From: Datnioides undecimradiatus
Taxonomy: Eukaryota > Chordata > Actinopteri > Lobotiformes > Datnioididae
NCBI GenBank assembly: GCA_008933995.1
Contig: WARS01000012.1
Location: 1,612,001-1,676,000, forward strand
Direction: 5' to 3'
Length of the DNA stretch: 64,000 nucleotides
Within the stretch, counting starts at the first letter, position 1. Each line of letters opens with the position of its first letter. The notes under the pieces were generated by a model. The model made no database searches. It was not told where the DNA came from and saw nothing but the letters and a program-made list of their open reading frames with translations. Shown in pieces: positions 11,001 to 22,700 of the stretch. The position numbers and the translations under genes are program-made.

Positions 11001-14000
11001 GATCTGAATTACAAGACATGGAGAAAATCACTGGCATCATCTCTGCCTGTCATTAAATGAGCCGTGCTCCACCAGACATTACACCGGTCCATGCAGCTCT
11101 CTAATTTAACATGAGCTTTTGTCAGCTCCTGCTGCACTAACTAAATACTTCCAGAGCACCCCCACCCACACCCCTGAGCTGGTAATCCACTGACACAGAC
11201 ACTCATTAGATTGGGAGTGACAGGACCAAGCTCTCCGCAGAGACTGCTAGTCGGGCCTCATTTAGGGGTGTGGTGTGCTGCGGCCGCCTCCTTTGTATTG
11301 ATCTGGCTTTGGACGTAATAACACTGAGACAAATGACGCACAACATAGGACCTGACAGCGCTCTGTGTTTTCCCTGCTTGCCCACACCGCCCACTCGCAC
11401 ATACACACTGTCTCTCTCACTAACACAGATAAACACACATAGCTCGCCCACTGTATCCGAGTAATTTACCATAATACGATTACTGTTAGAGATGAGAGTA
11501 TATCTAATTATAATGTTTGCTGTGTGCGTGCTTGTGTCTTTAATGCAAACTCTGCAATCTGTTTTTAATTTAAAACTCTCATCCTTTTCAGATTTGCTGC
11601 TCGTCTCATCAGAGGAGTGTTGGAGTATAAGGCTCTTATTGATGCGTAAGTTTAACTCTTAATGGATTACCCATCCCCCAAACAAAGTATAAGCACCTCT
11701 GAGGTAGCGTGACGTGGTTAATAATGTCTCCCAGGCGAGCTTTGCCAGTGGACTACGCTCGAGGCCAGCTAGCTGGGACCCCTCTGTGCATGGAGCAGTA
11801 CTACCGTCTCTTCACCTCCTACCGCTACCCGGGGCTAAAGACAGACACACTAAAGGTCCAGACGAATACAGCTTCCTCAGTGCCGGAGCACATCATCGTG
11901 GCGTGCAAGAGCCAGGTCAGGCCGCTGGCCTCTGAGGAGGCTTTTCACACTCCATCACACACCTGACTGAAGACAACTTCCTGTCCATTTGAGAGAAAAT
12001 CATAGTAAATGTTATTATGATGTGTTCAGTCTATCAGCAGATGCTGAAGAATGGAAGTTAGTCAGAACATCACATTAAAACATTTGACTTTTTGTTTATT
12101 TGAATATCTTGTTCCTACCACCAGAGTCGTGTGGACTTATCAGTGCATGCAACAATACTGGCCTCTAGTGCAGATCAACGAGTCCTCCATCTGATTTCAA
12201 ATAAGATATAAAAAACTAAAATGACCATCTAAACTGTAGATGTGCTGCTTGATTAAAGTGGGTGTGAAAAAGGCAAAATCATCCATGAATGTTTAATTGA
12301 ACCTTATTCTTTTCCAATAACAAGCAGTAGGAAAATTCAAGGACATTTATCTTAAATTACAAACATGTCTCATAGGGTATGAGCTCAGTCAATCACAAAA
12401 GAGTGAACTGATGTAATTCTTACATTATACAAAGTAAAATCACTCATTATGCAGAATGGCCACTTTCAAAATACTGTACATTATTGAATTATAATTATTA
12501 ATGTATTAAAACTGTGCAAAACTTTAACGTTGCAGCAAGAGAATATATTTGTCATTATATACTGTGGGTAGCCTGTGAATTTCACCTTGGGGATGATCTT
12601 ATCTTCGAAATTTGCATCCTTAATGTAACAGGGAAGAGGAAGACAGTAGCAGAAAAAACTTAAAGTACAAATACCTCCGAGTTGTCCTTGAGTAAATGTA
12701 CTCAGTTACTCTTCATCACTGAGAGAGAGCAGATGTCTTCAATGATTCCCAGCCAGATGCTCCAGGCCCTGGGATTTTTAATAATATTTATAAATTATGA
12801 TGTAAGTTAATTTTTCAGTCACTGTTTAACAAGCTTCAGTACCTCAGACTTAAACAAGAGCAACATCTCTCATCTGAACATGGTTTCTATTCTTACTTAC
12901 ACAAAAGGTTTTTCTTTTTTGTGTTTCTCAACCGTGCATTTTTTTTTTTAATGAGGTTTTACTCCATTATGTACACGTTTTGTTGTTTGAACGTGTGTGA
13001 GTTTGTTTCTTTAAGACCACACCGGTGCTCTCCTGTTATCCGCTTTACCAGCCTACAATCTGTAGTTTGTCCCAAGTCCTCTGCACAGATTCCCGCTGCC
13101 AGCATCATAAAAAGGTCTGCAGCTACTATTTTGATTACATTTAGCAAAACAAATTGGGCCTTTGAATTACCACGACAAAGGGCACGGCAGGAGGCTTCAC
13201 CTGGAAATGGCTCTGGGAGCTATCACTCTGTGGCACATAAGGGTCCGTCCCTATGGAGATACAGGCAGTTAACTAAATTACTGCTGATTGAATCTGCCAC
13301 TTTGAGAGCTTCCTTGAGTCGCATGTTTAACTGATTGCAACAGAGGAGCCATATTTAAGAGAGCAACTGGCCACATTGGGTTCCTGACGTTACTGCTAGA
13401 GTCTTATTTATCTCAGCTGTGCGAATAAGATTTTATATGAAGCTCAACACGCAGAGAGGGACACAACTTCACGATGCAGTGGAATAGTTAAGAAACACAT
13501 GGTTTCTGTAATCTGTTTTTCTCACTAGTTTTTCGTGTTGGATGTAGTCGCAAACAGCAAGCAGCTCAACGAGACGGAGATCTTATCCCAGCTGGAGAAA
13601 ATCGTGAAAATGGCAGCAAACGCTGAGGAGAGACTCCCTCCTGTTGGTATCCTGACATCTGACGGGAGAACAGAATGGGCCCAGGCCAGAGATGTGCTAA
13701 TTAAAGGTGTCGGCATAGACATCTCTCTAGACTGTATCACACTCAGAGGTTTAAAAAAACATTTTTCAGACAAATAGATCTCATCAGCTTCCTCTGATTA
13801 TATGCAGATCAAACCAACAGGGACTCTCTGGCCCTGGTCGAGAGCTGCGTGTGCTTGGTGTGTCTGGATGAGCCCAGTGGCCTGGAGCCCAGGGACACAA
13901 CCAGAGCCCTGCTGATGCTGCACGGTGGCGGCCGTGAAAAGAATGGGGCAAACCGCTGGTATGACAAGTCAATGCAGGTAGGACTCTGTTCAGGCCACTT

Positions 14001-17000
14001 AAAATCCTGCATGGATGCAGGGTTTTGTCTTTTTTAGCTAATCTGCCATCTCTCAGTTTGTTGTAGGAATGGACGGGGTATGCGGAGTGGTGTGCGAGCA
14101 TTCGCCCTTTGAAGGAATAGTTCTGGTGCAGTGCTCTGAATACGTGATGAAGTACATGTAAGTCAGTCACTGAATACTGTGGCCTCAGTGACACCTGCCG
14201 AAGCCATCAGTGACAGAAGTGCTGTTGTTGTCGTGAACAGAAACGGGAGTCCTTCTAAGATGGCGAGAGCGTCCAGCGTCAGAGAGCTTCCCCCTCCGAG
14301 AAGGCTGCTCTGGAAATGTAACGCACACACCCAGGGGCTCTTAACAGCATCTGGAGACAGACTGCAGAGGCAAGAGCAACAAAAACAAACTAACACAAAA
14401 CTACATCTGCAAATAAGTGTGTAGATAGACACCAGGTCTCATTTGTGCCTCCTTCCTGCAGGCTGGTGAATAATCTTGACATGGATGTTTTCAAGTTTAA
14501 CGTTTACGGGAAAGACTTCATCAAAAAGCAGAAGATGAGTCCGGATGCGTTCATACAAGTTGCATTACAACTTGCATTTTACAAGTAAAGTTCAGTTATG
14601 ATCTATAGCTTCAAACTGTATGAGATATGTCCAACTACGGACTTTCAAACATGCTAAAATTGTCTTGAACCTGTCAGATGCAGTGGGAGGCTCGTGTCCA
14701 CGTATGAGAGTGCGTCCATTCGGCGATTCCAAGAAGGTCGGGTTGATAACATCCGCTCTGCCACCCCTGAGGCCCTGGCCTTCGTGATGTCCATGACAGA
14801 TGAGAGAGCCACTTTCACCGTGAGTCATTTTTCTCACTTTGACCCCCAATTACTGACTGACTCCCACATTACTGTTCATCACAGCCGCTTAAATGAAACA
14901 GGTGCGAGCAGCCGCCTCGACACGCCAAACCCAGTCTGCCCATTTAAACAGACGATCTCCCTGCAGATTAAATGGGCCTATGAAAGATGAATTTACTGCC
15001 TGTACCGTTCTCTGTTTGTGCAGTGTGAAAACTGCCCCGTGTTCAGTTTTCCTCAACATAACTTCTCACTTTTTTAACAGGATTCAGAAAAAATGAAACG
15101 ACTGAGGGATGCAATTAATGCCCAGACAAGTTACACAATTGCAGTAAGTATTGCAATGAGTATATAAGTAGTGGTTGTAGTTGTAGTAGTAGTATTTGTG
15201 CTTTTATTAGAATTGATAGTGTTATTACTATTAATATACATGTGGCAGCCAGAATGTGCAACCTTCACGACTAAACATGATGTTAAAGTGTTGCTCAGTG
15301 TCCTCCATCATCTCTTGGAGACTTAAAGGACTTGGTCAACATTTCGGGAAAATTCAATTAGTCATTTTATTGATGAAAGTTAGATGGAGAGATACATACC
15401 AGTCTTGTGTTGTAAATCTGAAGCCCATGACAGTTAGCTTAGCACAAAGACTGGAAGCAGAGGGAAACAGCTAGCCTACCAGGGTCTCCAACATTCATTA
15501 CTGACGCGTTGGATGTTGTTAGTTAAGTCTGGGACTGAACTCAAGGGTTCAAACACCTAGTTGTGGTTTTGTGAACTACTTCTTTGCCAGCGCAGTGACC
15601 AGGTGGTCTTGTCTTTGACAAGCGACTTGAGGGATTCAGCAAGCTGCACTGCACCTGGTCAAGAAATAGACTCGTAACCCCCAATACAGCCACAACCTGT
15701 GCTTTTTACATTTCGTTTTCTCTACGGACACAAATGTGTGTGTATGAAATGGTGTCCGAACACACTCGGTAAACAAAACTCAAAAACTGGGCAGTGCCCA
15801 TCAAACAGAGATCAAGACTCTGTATCTGTATTGTCTGTTTCTTACCTCAAATGCTTTTAAGACATATTTAATCCTAATTGACAAAAATTCATTACTACTA
15901 AGAAAATATGTGTGTGTATATATTTCAGGCTATTACAGGAATGGCAATAGACAATCATCTCCTCGGGCTTCTGAGGATCTCAAAGGAGCTCAACATGGAG
16001 AGGCCAGAGATCTTCTGTGACCAGACATATCTGGCCAGCAACCAGTTCATCCTCTCTACCAGTCAGGTGACATGTGATCCCATTTTTATTTTACATGCCA
16101 TGCAAAACCCTGAGTCATGAAGTTCATGTTTTGTTACGTTTGTCCTGGTGAAACGTTAATGAAACAGAGGGTTGAACTGGAACATAGTAGTGTCATTTGG
16201 TGAAGGTAGAAAGTACAGATGAGACATCTAGTGAGCTGAAACACCTTCAGTCACTGCAACGAAAATACACATGCATACATACCAGAATAGTGAAGATCCA
16301 GTGTCCACAAACAATACAGTTGTGGTTTCCTGGATGCTACTCTGCACAGTACAAGTATAAATAGCTGAGGGGGAGGTGATTTAAGAAGTGCTGCGTAACT
16401 TTACTGCATCCCTCTTCGCAGGAACTGAGACTGAAAAAAGTGCAATTGCAACACAACAAAACTTCACAAAATGCACAGGACTAATTAAAAGTGCTGGTGT
16501 TTGGGATCCTCACCGTGAGCCCTGTGCTTCCTGTTTCTTTCTTTTTAATTGGAGACCCTGCCAGACTCATCTACTGCCCCAAGTACAGAGTTTATTCACT
16601 TAGAGCTTTCCAGACAGCACCGAAAAGAATAATTATTTATTTATACAAAATACTTAAAGCAGTCACATACAAAACTCTATAGTAAGTGTAAACTATGCAA
16701 AAAAATACACCTTTTTGGTCATTTATCTAAAAAAATGCCAACTATTTGCTGCAATCAGTGTGTCAAATGTGTAGATTCGGTTCTTCTTCTGTTTAATCAT
16801 GTGTGCACTCTGATTAATTTTACTCAAAAACTACACATATTGTTCTCTTTACTGGTCCAGTTCAGACTCTATGCTCTTGTTTCCAGGTCCCTACCACAGT
16901 GGAAATGTTCTGTTGCTACGGCCCGGTGGTGCCCAACGGCTACGGCGCCTGCTACAACCCGCAGTCCGACCACATCATCTTCTGTGTGTCCAGTTTCTGG

Positions 17001-17153
17001 GAGAACACAGAGACGAGTTCGGCTGTTTTCGTCAAAGCCCTGAATGAGGGCCTGCTGGAAATCAGGGACCTGTGCAATAGAAGCAGCGCGGCGGCCACCA
17101 AAGCGGCTGACAGCAGCCAGGGAGCCGGCCAGCCGCATAAATCAGGGAAGTAA
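8017..17153 (+). CDS. chat: Choline acetyltransferase, 14 coding exons
   Basis: The enzyme makes acetylcholine from choline and acetyl-CoA in the cytosol of cholinergic neurons. Coding exons: 8017-8061, 9227-9418, 10077-10195, 11592-11645, 11735-11915, 13529-13706, 13808-13977, 14057-14157, 14241-14369, 14462-14584, 14678-14819, 15081-15143, 15929-16066, 16887-17153. They join in frame to 633 residues, against about 630 for the common mammalian form. The first exon encodes [15 protein letters not shown], recalling the mammalian MPILEK start. The catalytic His is at about residue 328 in the family motif CEHSPFEG. Other conserved blocks are [42 protein letters not shown] and [17 protein letters not shown]. 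Intron 9 starts with GC rather than GT. The C-terminal tail after about residue 610 is divergent. Expression is probably restrained outside neurons by the RE1 in intron 1. Confidence 0.97.
8157..8177 (+). promoter_or_regulatory. Near-perfect RE1/NRSE (REST binding site)
   Basis: The half-site TTCAGCACC is followed by the canonical 2-base gap and GGACAGCGGC, so 20 of 21 bases match the RE1 consensus as I recall it. It lies 95 bases past the donor of the first chat coding exon, inside intron 1 and about 2.5 kb downstream of the slc18a3 stop. REST silences neuronal genes in non-neuronal cells, and the cholinergic locus is a known REST target in mammals, where the described site lies upstream of VAChT. 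A CRE-like GACGTCAC follows at 8179-8186. Confidence 0.85.
8276..8480 (-). repeat. Dispersed repeat relic, family A, in chat intron 1
   Basis: The block begins with a run like AATGTAACTAAGTACGTTTACTCAAGTA, here cut into its parts ACTAAGTACGTTTACTC and nearby AGTTACTTGTTACTTTTCAG. This is the reverse complement of sequence at the end of the copy at 12440-12722 (GAGTAAATGTACTCAGTTAC). I recognise it as a repeat common in percomorph fish genomes, but I cannot give a family name. It starts about 100 bases after the RE1. Confidence 0.6.
12440..12722 (+). repeat. Dispersed repeat relic, family A, in chat intron 5
   Basis: The copy runs from a CATTATGCAGAATGGCC segment to a terminal GAGTAAATGTACTCAGTTAC near 12691-12713, followed by TCATCACTG. 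It lies between the exons ending at 11915 and starting at 13529 and is degraded, with no coding capacity. It is probably a non-autonomous DNA element or similar; that class is my inference. Confidence 0.6.
14370..14461 (+). other. GC-AG intron in chat
   Basis: The exon ends CTGCAGAG and the intron starts GCAAGA at 14370. The next exon begins at 14462 after CTGCAG. The joined codons read [15 protein letters not shown], matching the mammalian LQR-IVKNLD block with no gap. No in-frame GT donor gives that join. GC-AG introns are a minor but normal class spliced by the U2 spliceosome. Confidence 0.8.
15320..15490 (-). repeat. Dispersed repeat relic, family C, in chat intron 12
   Basis: Contains phrases such as TTAGCTTAGCACAAAGACTGG and ACATTTCGGGAAAA, which in reverse complement match a very common percomorph interspersed repeat as I remember it. 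No open frame of interest. Family name unknown to me. Confidence 0.5.
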
Positions 17154-18985
17154 AAGCCATACAGTGAGAGCACGCCCACTCAGCTGCTCCACCCAACACT
17201 CTTAGACTTTAGCTATAGACTCAGTAGTTGAGAGGCCTTGGTGTGTCTTTGTTGTCTGTGCAATAGTGTTCCTGTACCAACAAAATGCAAAGCCTTAAAG
17301 TTCACACATACTATGTAAATATTAAAAAATGTGAATGAAAACATTTTTTATTATTTGGATGTGAGTATACATTAGAATGATTTCGGGTTCGACCGCCCTG
17401 CTTGACTCAGTAGACTGACACGAACTGGTCTGCTGCCTTTTAGGAAACTGAAGCCATGCCTGCTTTGTAGCACTGACGTGATCCTGCCAACATGTTCCAC
17501 TTTGTGTGCATTTGGATCAGTTACATTACGAGCTCCATTTCAACGTGCTGAAGTTGTTTACTCTTGTACTGTTTTAGCAGTAAATGTGAACGTTTTCTTT
17601 ATTCCACTGACGCCGTAAGGTTGCCAAAGAGGTTGTGTGTACGTGACGTCTGTCTCATGAGGCACTTTAATATATTTATTATATAAAGATATGTACTGTA
17701 AACATAGAGGACTGGTTATGAATAATGTGTGTAGGAGGTGAATATATGTAATATGGTTTCAGTGGCACATTTGAAATCGTCTAGTTGTACCGTTTGTTTG
17801 TGTACTATATTATAGCAATAGTTACTACATCTAGAGTGTACTGAGCAGTGCTACATCATAAGCAGAATACAGTCCAGTGGTGACTGAGGCAGACCACTGT
17901 GTTCATGTGTAAATAAGTGCTTTTTATTTGCACTTAGAGGTAGAATAAGGGTAGGTAGTATTGTTATACTGTGGGTACTCTGTGCAATAACACTTTAGCA
18001 AGTGCAGTGAGGGTGTGTGTGCAATTTATCAAATCAAATCATTAGATGCATGGAGCTTATGTGATATTAAACCAACTATAGTTGCTATTTTTGATAATCA
18101 GAGATATCAGATAGTATTGGTAACCCTAGAATGAATTGTGGCAATCTTCATCTTGCATGCACGTCCATTCAAAGTGTACTGTCACTCCTCTCCAGTTGTG
18201 TATTTGTATGTTTCACTATGTGCTGGTTCACGTTACAGCCCATCACATCAGTTGTCTTGAACTGTGAAAATGTGATAGTGTTTGTCGTCCAGCGTCCAAC
18301 ACACGACACGTCATCAGCCAAAGTGAATGTGAACCACGTAGATCAAGAAGAGGTGACACAGATGCATGTTTATTCTGACATACTAACTGTATTTTTATAT
18401 GTTCACATGAAAAGCTAATATAATGACATATAGTGATAAAATACTGATACACAGATGTGACAAAATGCCTTAAAATAAAGTGATGCAAACTGTTTTTTCA
18501 TAATTCATGCCAGATGTAAGAGTCTATAAATGTTTAATGCTCTGATGTTAATTCGATCTGTTTTTACTTGGTGCTCGCTGTCTAATTGGAGTGTTTCATG
18601 TAAAAGAATGTAATATATGTCATTTGTTATTCAGTGGGGTTTCCCTGTGAGTGAATCCGGCTGCTATATCTGTTGTACCGCAGCGTAGTATTAATGTGGC
18701 CTGATCAATCAATGTTACGCTCATCCATGGTGACATCATTGTGAATGGTAATTAATGTGCAACACGCCATCGTCAGGGAGGATATAGTGTTTAATTGAGT
18801 CGTTCAATATTAAATGAATGTTTAGTGAAAACTAATATGTTTATCGTTATGGAAAAGAAAACACGAGGCTGATTTATTTCATGAGCCACAAAGATATTTT
18901 GTTGAAAGACATTGTTGCCAATTTTAAATGTAATAAAAGTCGTATGATAAAAACTTTATTCTGTTCCAGAAATAAAATTAACCTG
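17154..18985 (+). other. chat: chat 3' UTR, candidate poly(A) signals
   Basis: Sequence downstream of the chat stop is AT-rich with several AATAAA hexamers at 18474-18479, 18932-18937 and 18971-18976. The last two could end a 3' UTR of about 1.8 kb. The exact cleavage site cannot be read from sequence. Confidence 0.5.
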
Positions 18986-19383
18986 AAGCTGTAACTTATA
19001 ATGTGTGTTTTCTGTCCATTTTCACTCAATATACAATGTCATATTGGTTTGGTGGCACTGTGCAGTATAATGGGGTAGAAAAAATTATGCAGGGTGCAGT
19101 AAAAAAGTCAAATGTTGTGTTGTTTATTAGTGTTTTTATTTGTTTTTATTATTGTTGTAATTTGTTTGATTTGTGCACATTGGGAATTTTTATGTCTAAT
19201 TAACTCAGTTGCTGTTTTAGTGTAACTGTACTAATATGCACTGGAGACTTTGGATGTTTTTTAAGTTTATTACTTCAGTTGCTTGTTTTAGTATAATATA
19301 TGTTATTGGCAGTGGGCCGATTGTACTTTGAGTTTAAAAGTAATTAAGCTTCTAGTTTTACATTCACCAATTATTTATGTAGC

Positions 19384-19740
19384 ATTGGTGGAAGGAGCAC
19401 TGAGTTGTTGTTTTCAAATTAAGTAAAAAGTATGAATATGCTCTAAAAATACTTGACACTCTCAAAATAATGCTGCATATTTAAAATGATGCTTAACGTA
19501 AAATACAGATGTATTATCAGCAAAATGTGCTTCGCGTATCAAAAGTACAAGTACTTAATAAGCAGACTGGATACTTTATATACAACAGATGCATTGCAAC
19601 TGCGTATTACATATTATTCTAATCCGAAATATTGTTTTTAGTTAATGTAAGTTAATGTATACTTTGTCTCTGTGTCACTCACCTGTCTAACATAGAAAAC
19701 ATGATGTAACTGTAAACTAAAGCTACTGATGTTTTTATCT
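19384..19740 (+). repeat. Dispersed repeat relic, family A, downstream of chat
   Basis: Starts with GCATTGGTGGAAGGAGCACTGAG and contains ATTATCAGCAAAATGTGCTT, phrases typical of the same family as the copies at 8276-8480 and 12440-12722. The right end is uncertain. It is degraded and carries no coding frame. Confidence 0.55.
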
Positions 19741-22700
19741 GTAATGCTTGCTACACTGCGCTAAAACAGTTTGTTACTGTGGCAAAGTCAAGTCATACAA
19801 ACTTACTCACTTTAATTTTAAATGTAATGCTAAGCTAACTTAGCTGTGAGGTAGACCCTCACTATGCTCAGCCTCAAGCACAACTGTAATTGGTGAACAA
19901 CTGGACCCATTTGCACTGGGTTGTCTGTTTGCAGCGTGGCCACTTCACGAAACACACAGTCCCAACAGATGGCCTCGTTTTACTGGCGTCTGATAAGGTC
20001 TTCGGGGAGAGACCCAAATTTAATTCTCCATTGGTTAAACCGCTGAACCAGGTCGACCAAGTGCCCGAAAAACATTAAACATTTAGTCAAGCCTCCATGA
20101 ACGGGTCCAATTAAATTTGGAATATAAACTGGGGAGAAGACAAATCACGCAAACCCATATGGATTAAACCAACAGTTCACTGTGTTAGTGGTAACAAGCA
20201 CTAAACTGCCCAGCTCCATGTTACTGCAATATCACCACTAAGTGGTAGGTTAAGTTAAATTTGCATACACTTGATTTTTATTAAAGCACATGATTAGACA
20301 CTAAACTGCAATACTTGAGCAAAGGAAGAAAGACGAGCCTGGTATGAAAGCACGACATCATATACTCGCCGTGAAGCGTGCAGCAGAACCAATTCTATTT
20401 CATGCAGTTTGCAGGGGCAGCAAGCAAAAGGGAACATCCTGCCCCCCTCAAGTCACATCCTCCAGCTCCTTCTGGAGGGGTTCAAGGCCTTCTCAGCCCA
20501 ATGTTGATACGTAATGGATCCTGTGTGTCCTGGGTCTACCCTCCAAACAACCACATCAAAGCATCTATCAGCATTTCAGGAGACCCTCAATGGGGCAGTA
20601 ACTCGCTCCCAACTCCGCAACAGTAAAGATGAGTGAGTTTAGAGACCGAAACACTGCAGAGAGGTCGATAATGCCCAAAGACAAGCTGTTGCAAGACATT
20701 TAACATGGCAGCAGCTATTTTGTTTCTTCTTGAAATACGACGTCCACGTTACGAAAAAATATACCATTAGTGTGTCTTTATATGTTTCATGTTGTATTGC
20801 ATCATTGCAAAAGCTGAGTTGAACCATTTTGCTTGACAACCCAGCACTGTTTGCTGTTGTGGCATACCCTGTGCTAACTAACTAAAAGCAAACACAGGTG
20901 CTAATAGTCCTGTTAAGTGAACACCTTGACTCATGGTGAATGTGATAAAGGTAATAAATATCTTAGGTTTCATAAAGCTTTTTGTTTAATTCTATTTATC
21001 CAAGGTGAATTTATCTACTGAAGACCACAGTGGAGAAAACATGTCACACTGCTGTGCAAGCGGCCTCACCTTTCTCATGCCGGCTGCCGCGTATTTATTG
21101 ACAGAACATTAAGCTGGGTCATCTGGAGCCAGTGCTGCCAGCGACCAGCGCTTTCACTGTGCGAGGAGCAGCTCGTGACAAGCCTTGGCGTTGAGATCAA
21201 TGGCGGAAGCCCACCTGGAGATGGATGATGGGAGTACATTACCACTAATAAGTGTCTGCCACGCTGCAGACGGAGACAGAGCCTCACCTGCTGGCTGCTA
21301 TCGACTGAGAGGAGAGCGGAGGGGAGCAGGGCTGTCCATACAGATTCCTCCTCCCTGCTTAGAGGGTCTGCCAGAGTCCAGGAGAAAGGCAAAGCCGCAG
21401 AGGTTGTGTTTCTACCTCAGCTGAGAATGACAAAAGCCGGAGTCAGAACGAGATCCACTACAGTTGAGAAATGATTAGCTGCATCAATGCTGATCATTTT
21501 TCACCCAGAAGTGGAATTTAATTCTTAAAATCATTAGGAAAATATCTTTAAACAATGACAATAGTTTAAAAAACAGTATGTATGAGACATAAGCTTGTAA
21601 AAACTCCCTGCTCTTAGAACTGATCAGTGGATGTGCTTCAAAATCAACGTCAGTTGTCACAAATCATGTCACATGCTCTAATCACTAATCGCCGTCTAGT
21701 CGTAATGAGCCTCCATAATTGAAAATGTGCACGTGCGCAAATCAAAAATACCAACTACAATCTGACTCCCTTCGACAGCCAATTAGAAACACGCTGAACC
21801 TGCCATCGTTAATACATCAGGTATTTCAGAAGCCACAAGCATCATCCTTAAAAATGAAACCGAGCCTGACATTTTCCCTCCAAAAAGGGAACAGGAGAGA
21901 AAATGTCCCATTGTCTTGTGTTTCAAATATTGACATTTAAGAGGAGATTCAAAGATAGCACCGCTGCCATTCTTACAATCTTTCAATTAAGGCTGAGTCT
22001 TTATTATAGCTGTCTCTTTTCACTCACAAAGGAATTCTGATAATGGCCATTCTGGCATTTATGAGGAAACTGCTCCCAGGGCAGAAGCTACATTTACACA
22101 CCATCTTGGAGCCTAATTGGGCAAGAAGTGAAGGCCCATTAAAAAATACTGCACAATACAGTATATGCCAGGAGCTGAAACAAAGTACTTTCATAGAGCT
22201 TGTCCCATTTAAGTTAGATGCAGATAAAAGCACACAGACTGCAATGACAGAATCATGCATTTTAGCATGATATGGTGACTGAGCTGCTTCTGTTACGGCT
22301 TCTTAAACAGCAGAGGAGTCAGAATCGGGAGGTATTTGAAGAGTTTGTTTGTACATTAAGAACTGCAGTATAATATTATCATAGGCATTGCAATTATCAT
22401 CAACTGAAAATATTGAAATGACTGCAGTCGCAATCACACGTTGTTGCGTATCACTACAGCAGAATAGCCAACTTCAAGCACTTCACTTCAGTGACTGTCA
22501 ACAGTTTCCTCAGCTGTTTTGATATCTCATAATGAGGCTCTGCTGGGTGACAGCATGACATCTATTCATCTCAAGGTAGACTGCTTCTAATTTCTTTTCC
22601 TATTTACTTCGTTTTCAGGCAGGTACTTGCTCCCTCACGGTTTTCTAAACAATAATCCATCCCCAGGCTGCATATCAGCTGTAACACAAGCTACGCTACT

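Noticed and set aside
14179-14424. Open frame suggesting that chat exon 9 starts near 14189 and ends at 14424
   Set aside because: The AG at 14187-14188 leaves the wrong phase after the exon ending at 14157. Start at 14241 and a GC donor at 14370 restore both phase and homology.
17384-17400. GGTTCGA word resembling a tRNA T-loop
   Set aside because: The following bases do not fit the B-box and no acceptor stem is found; it lies in the chat 3' UTR.
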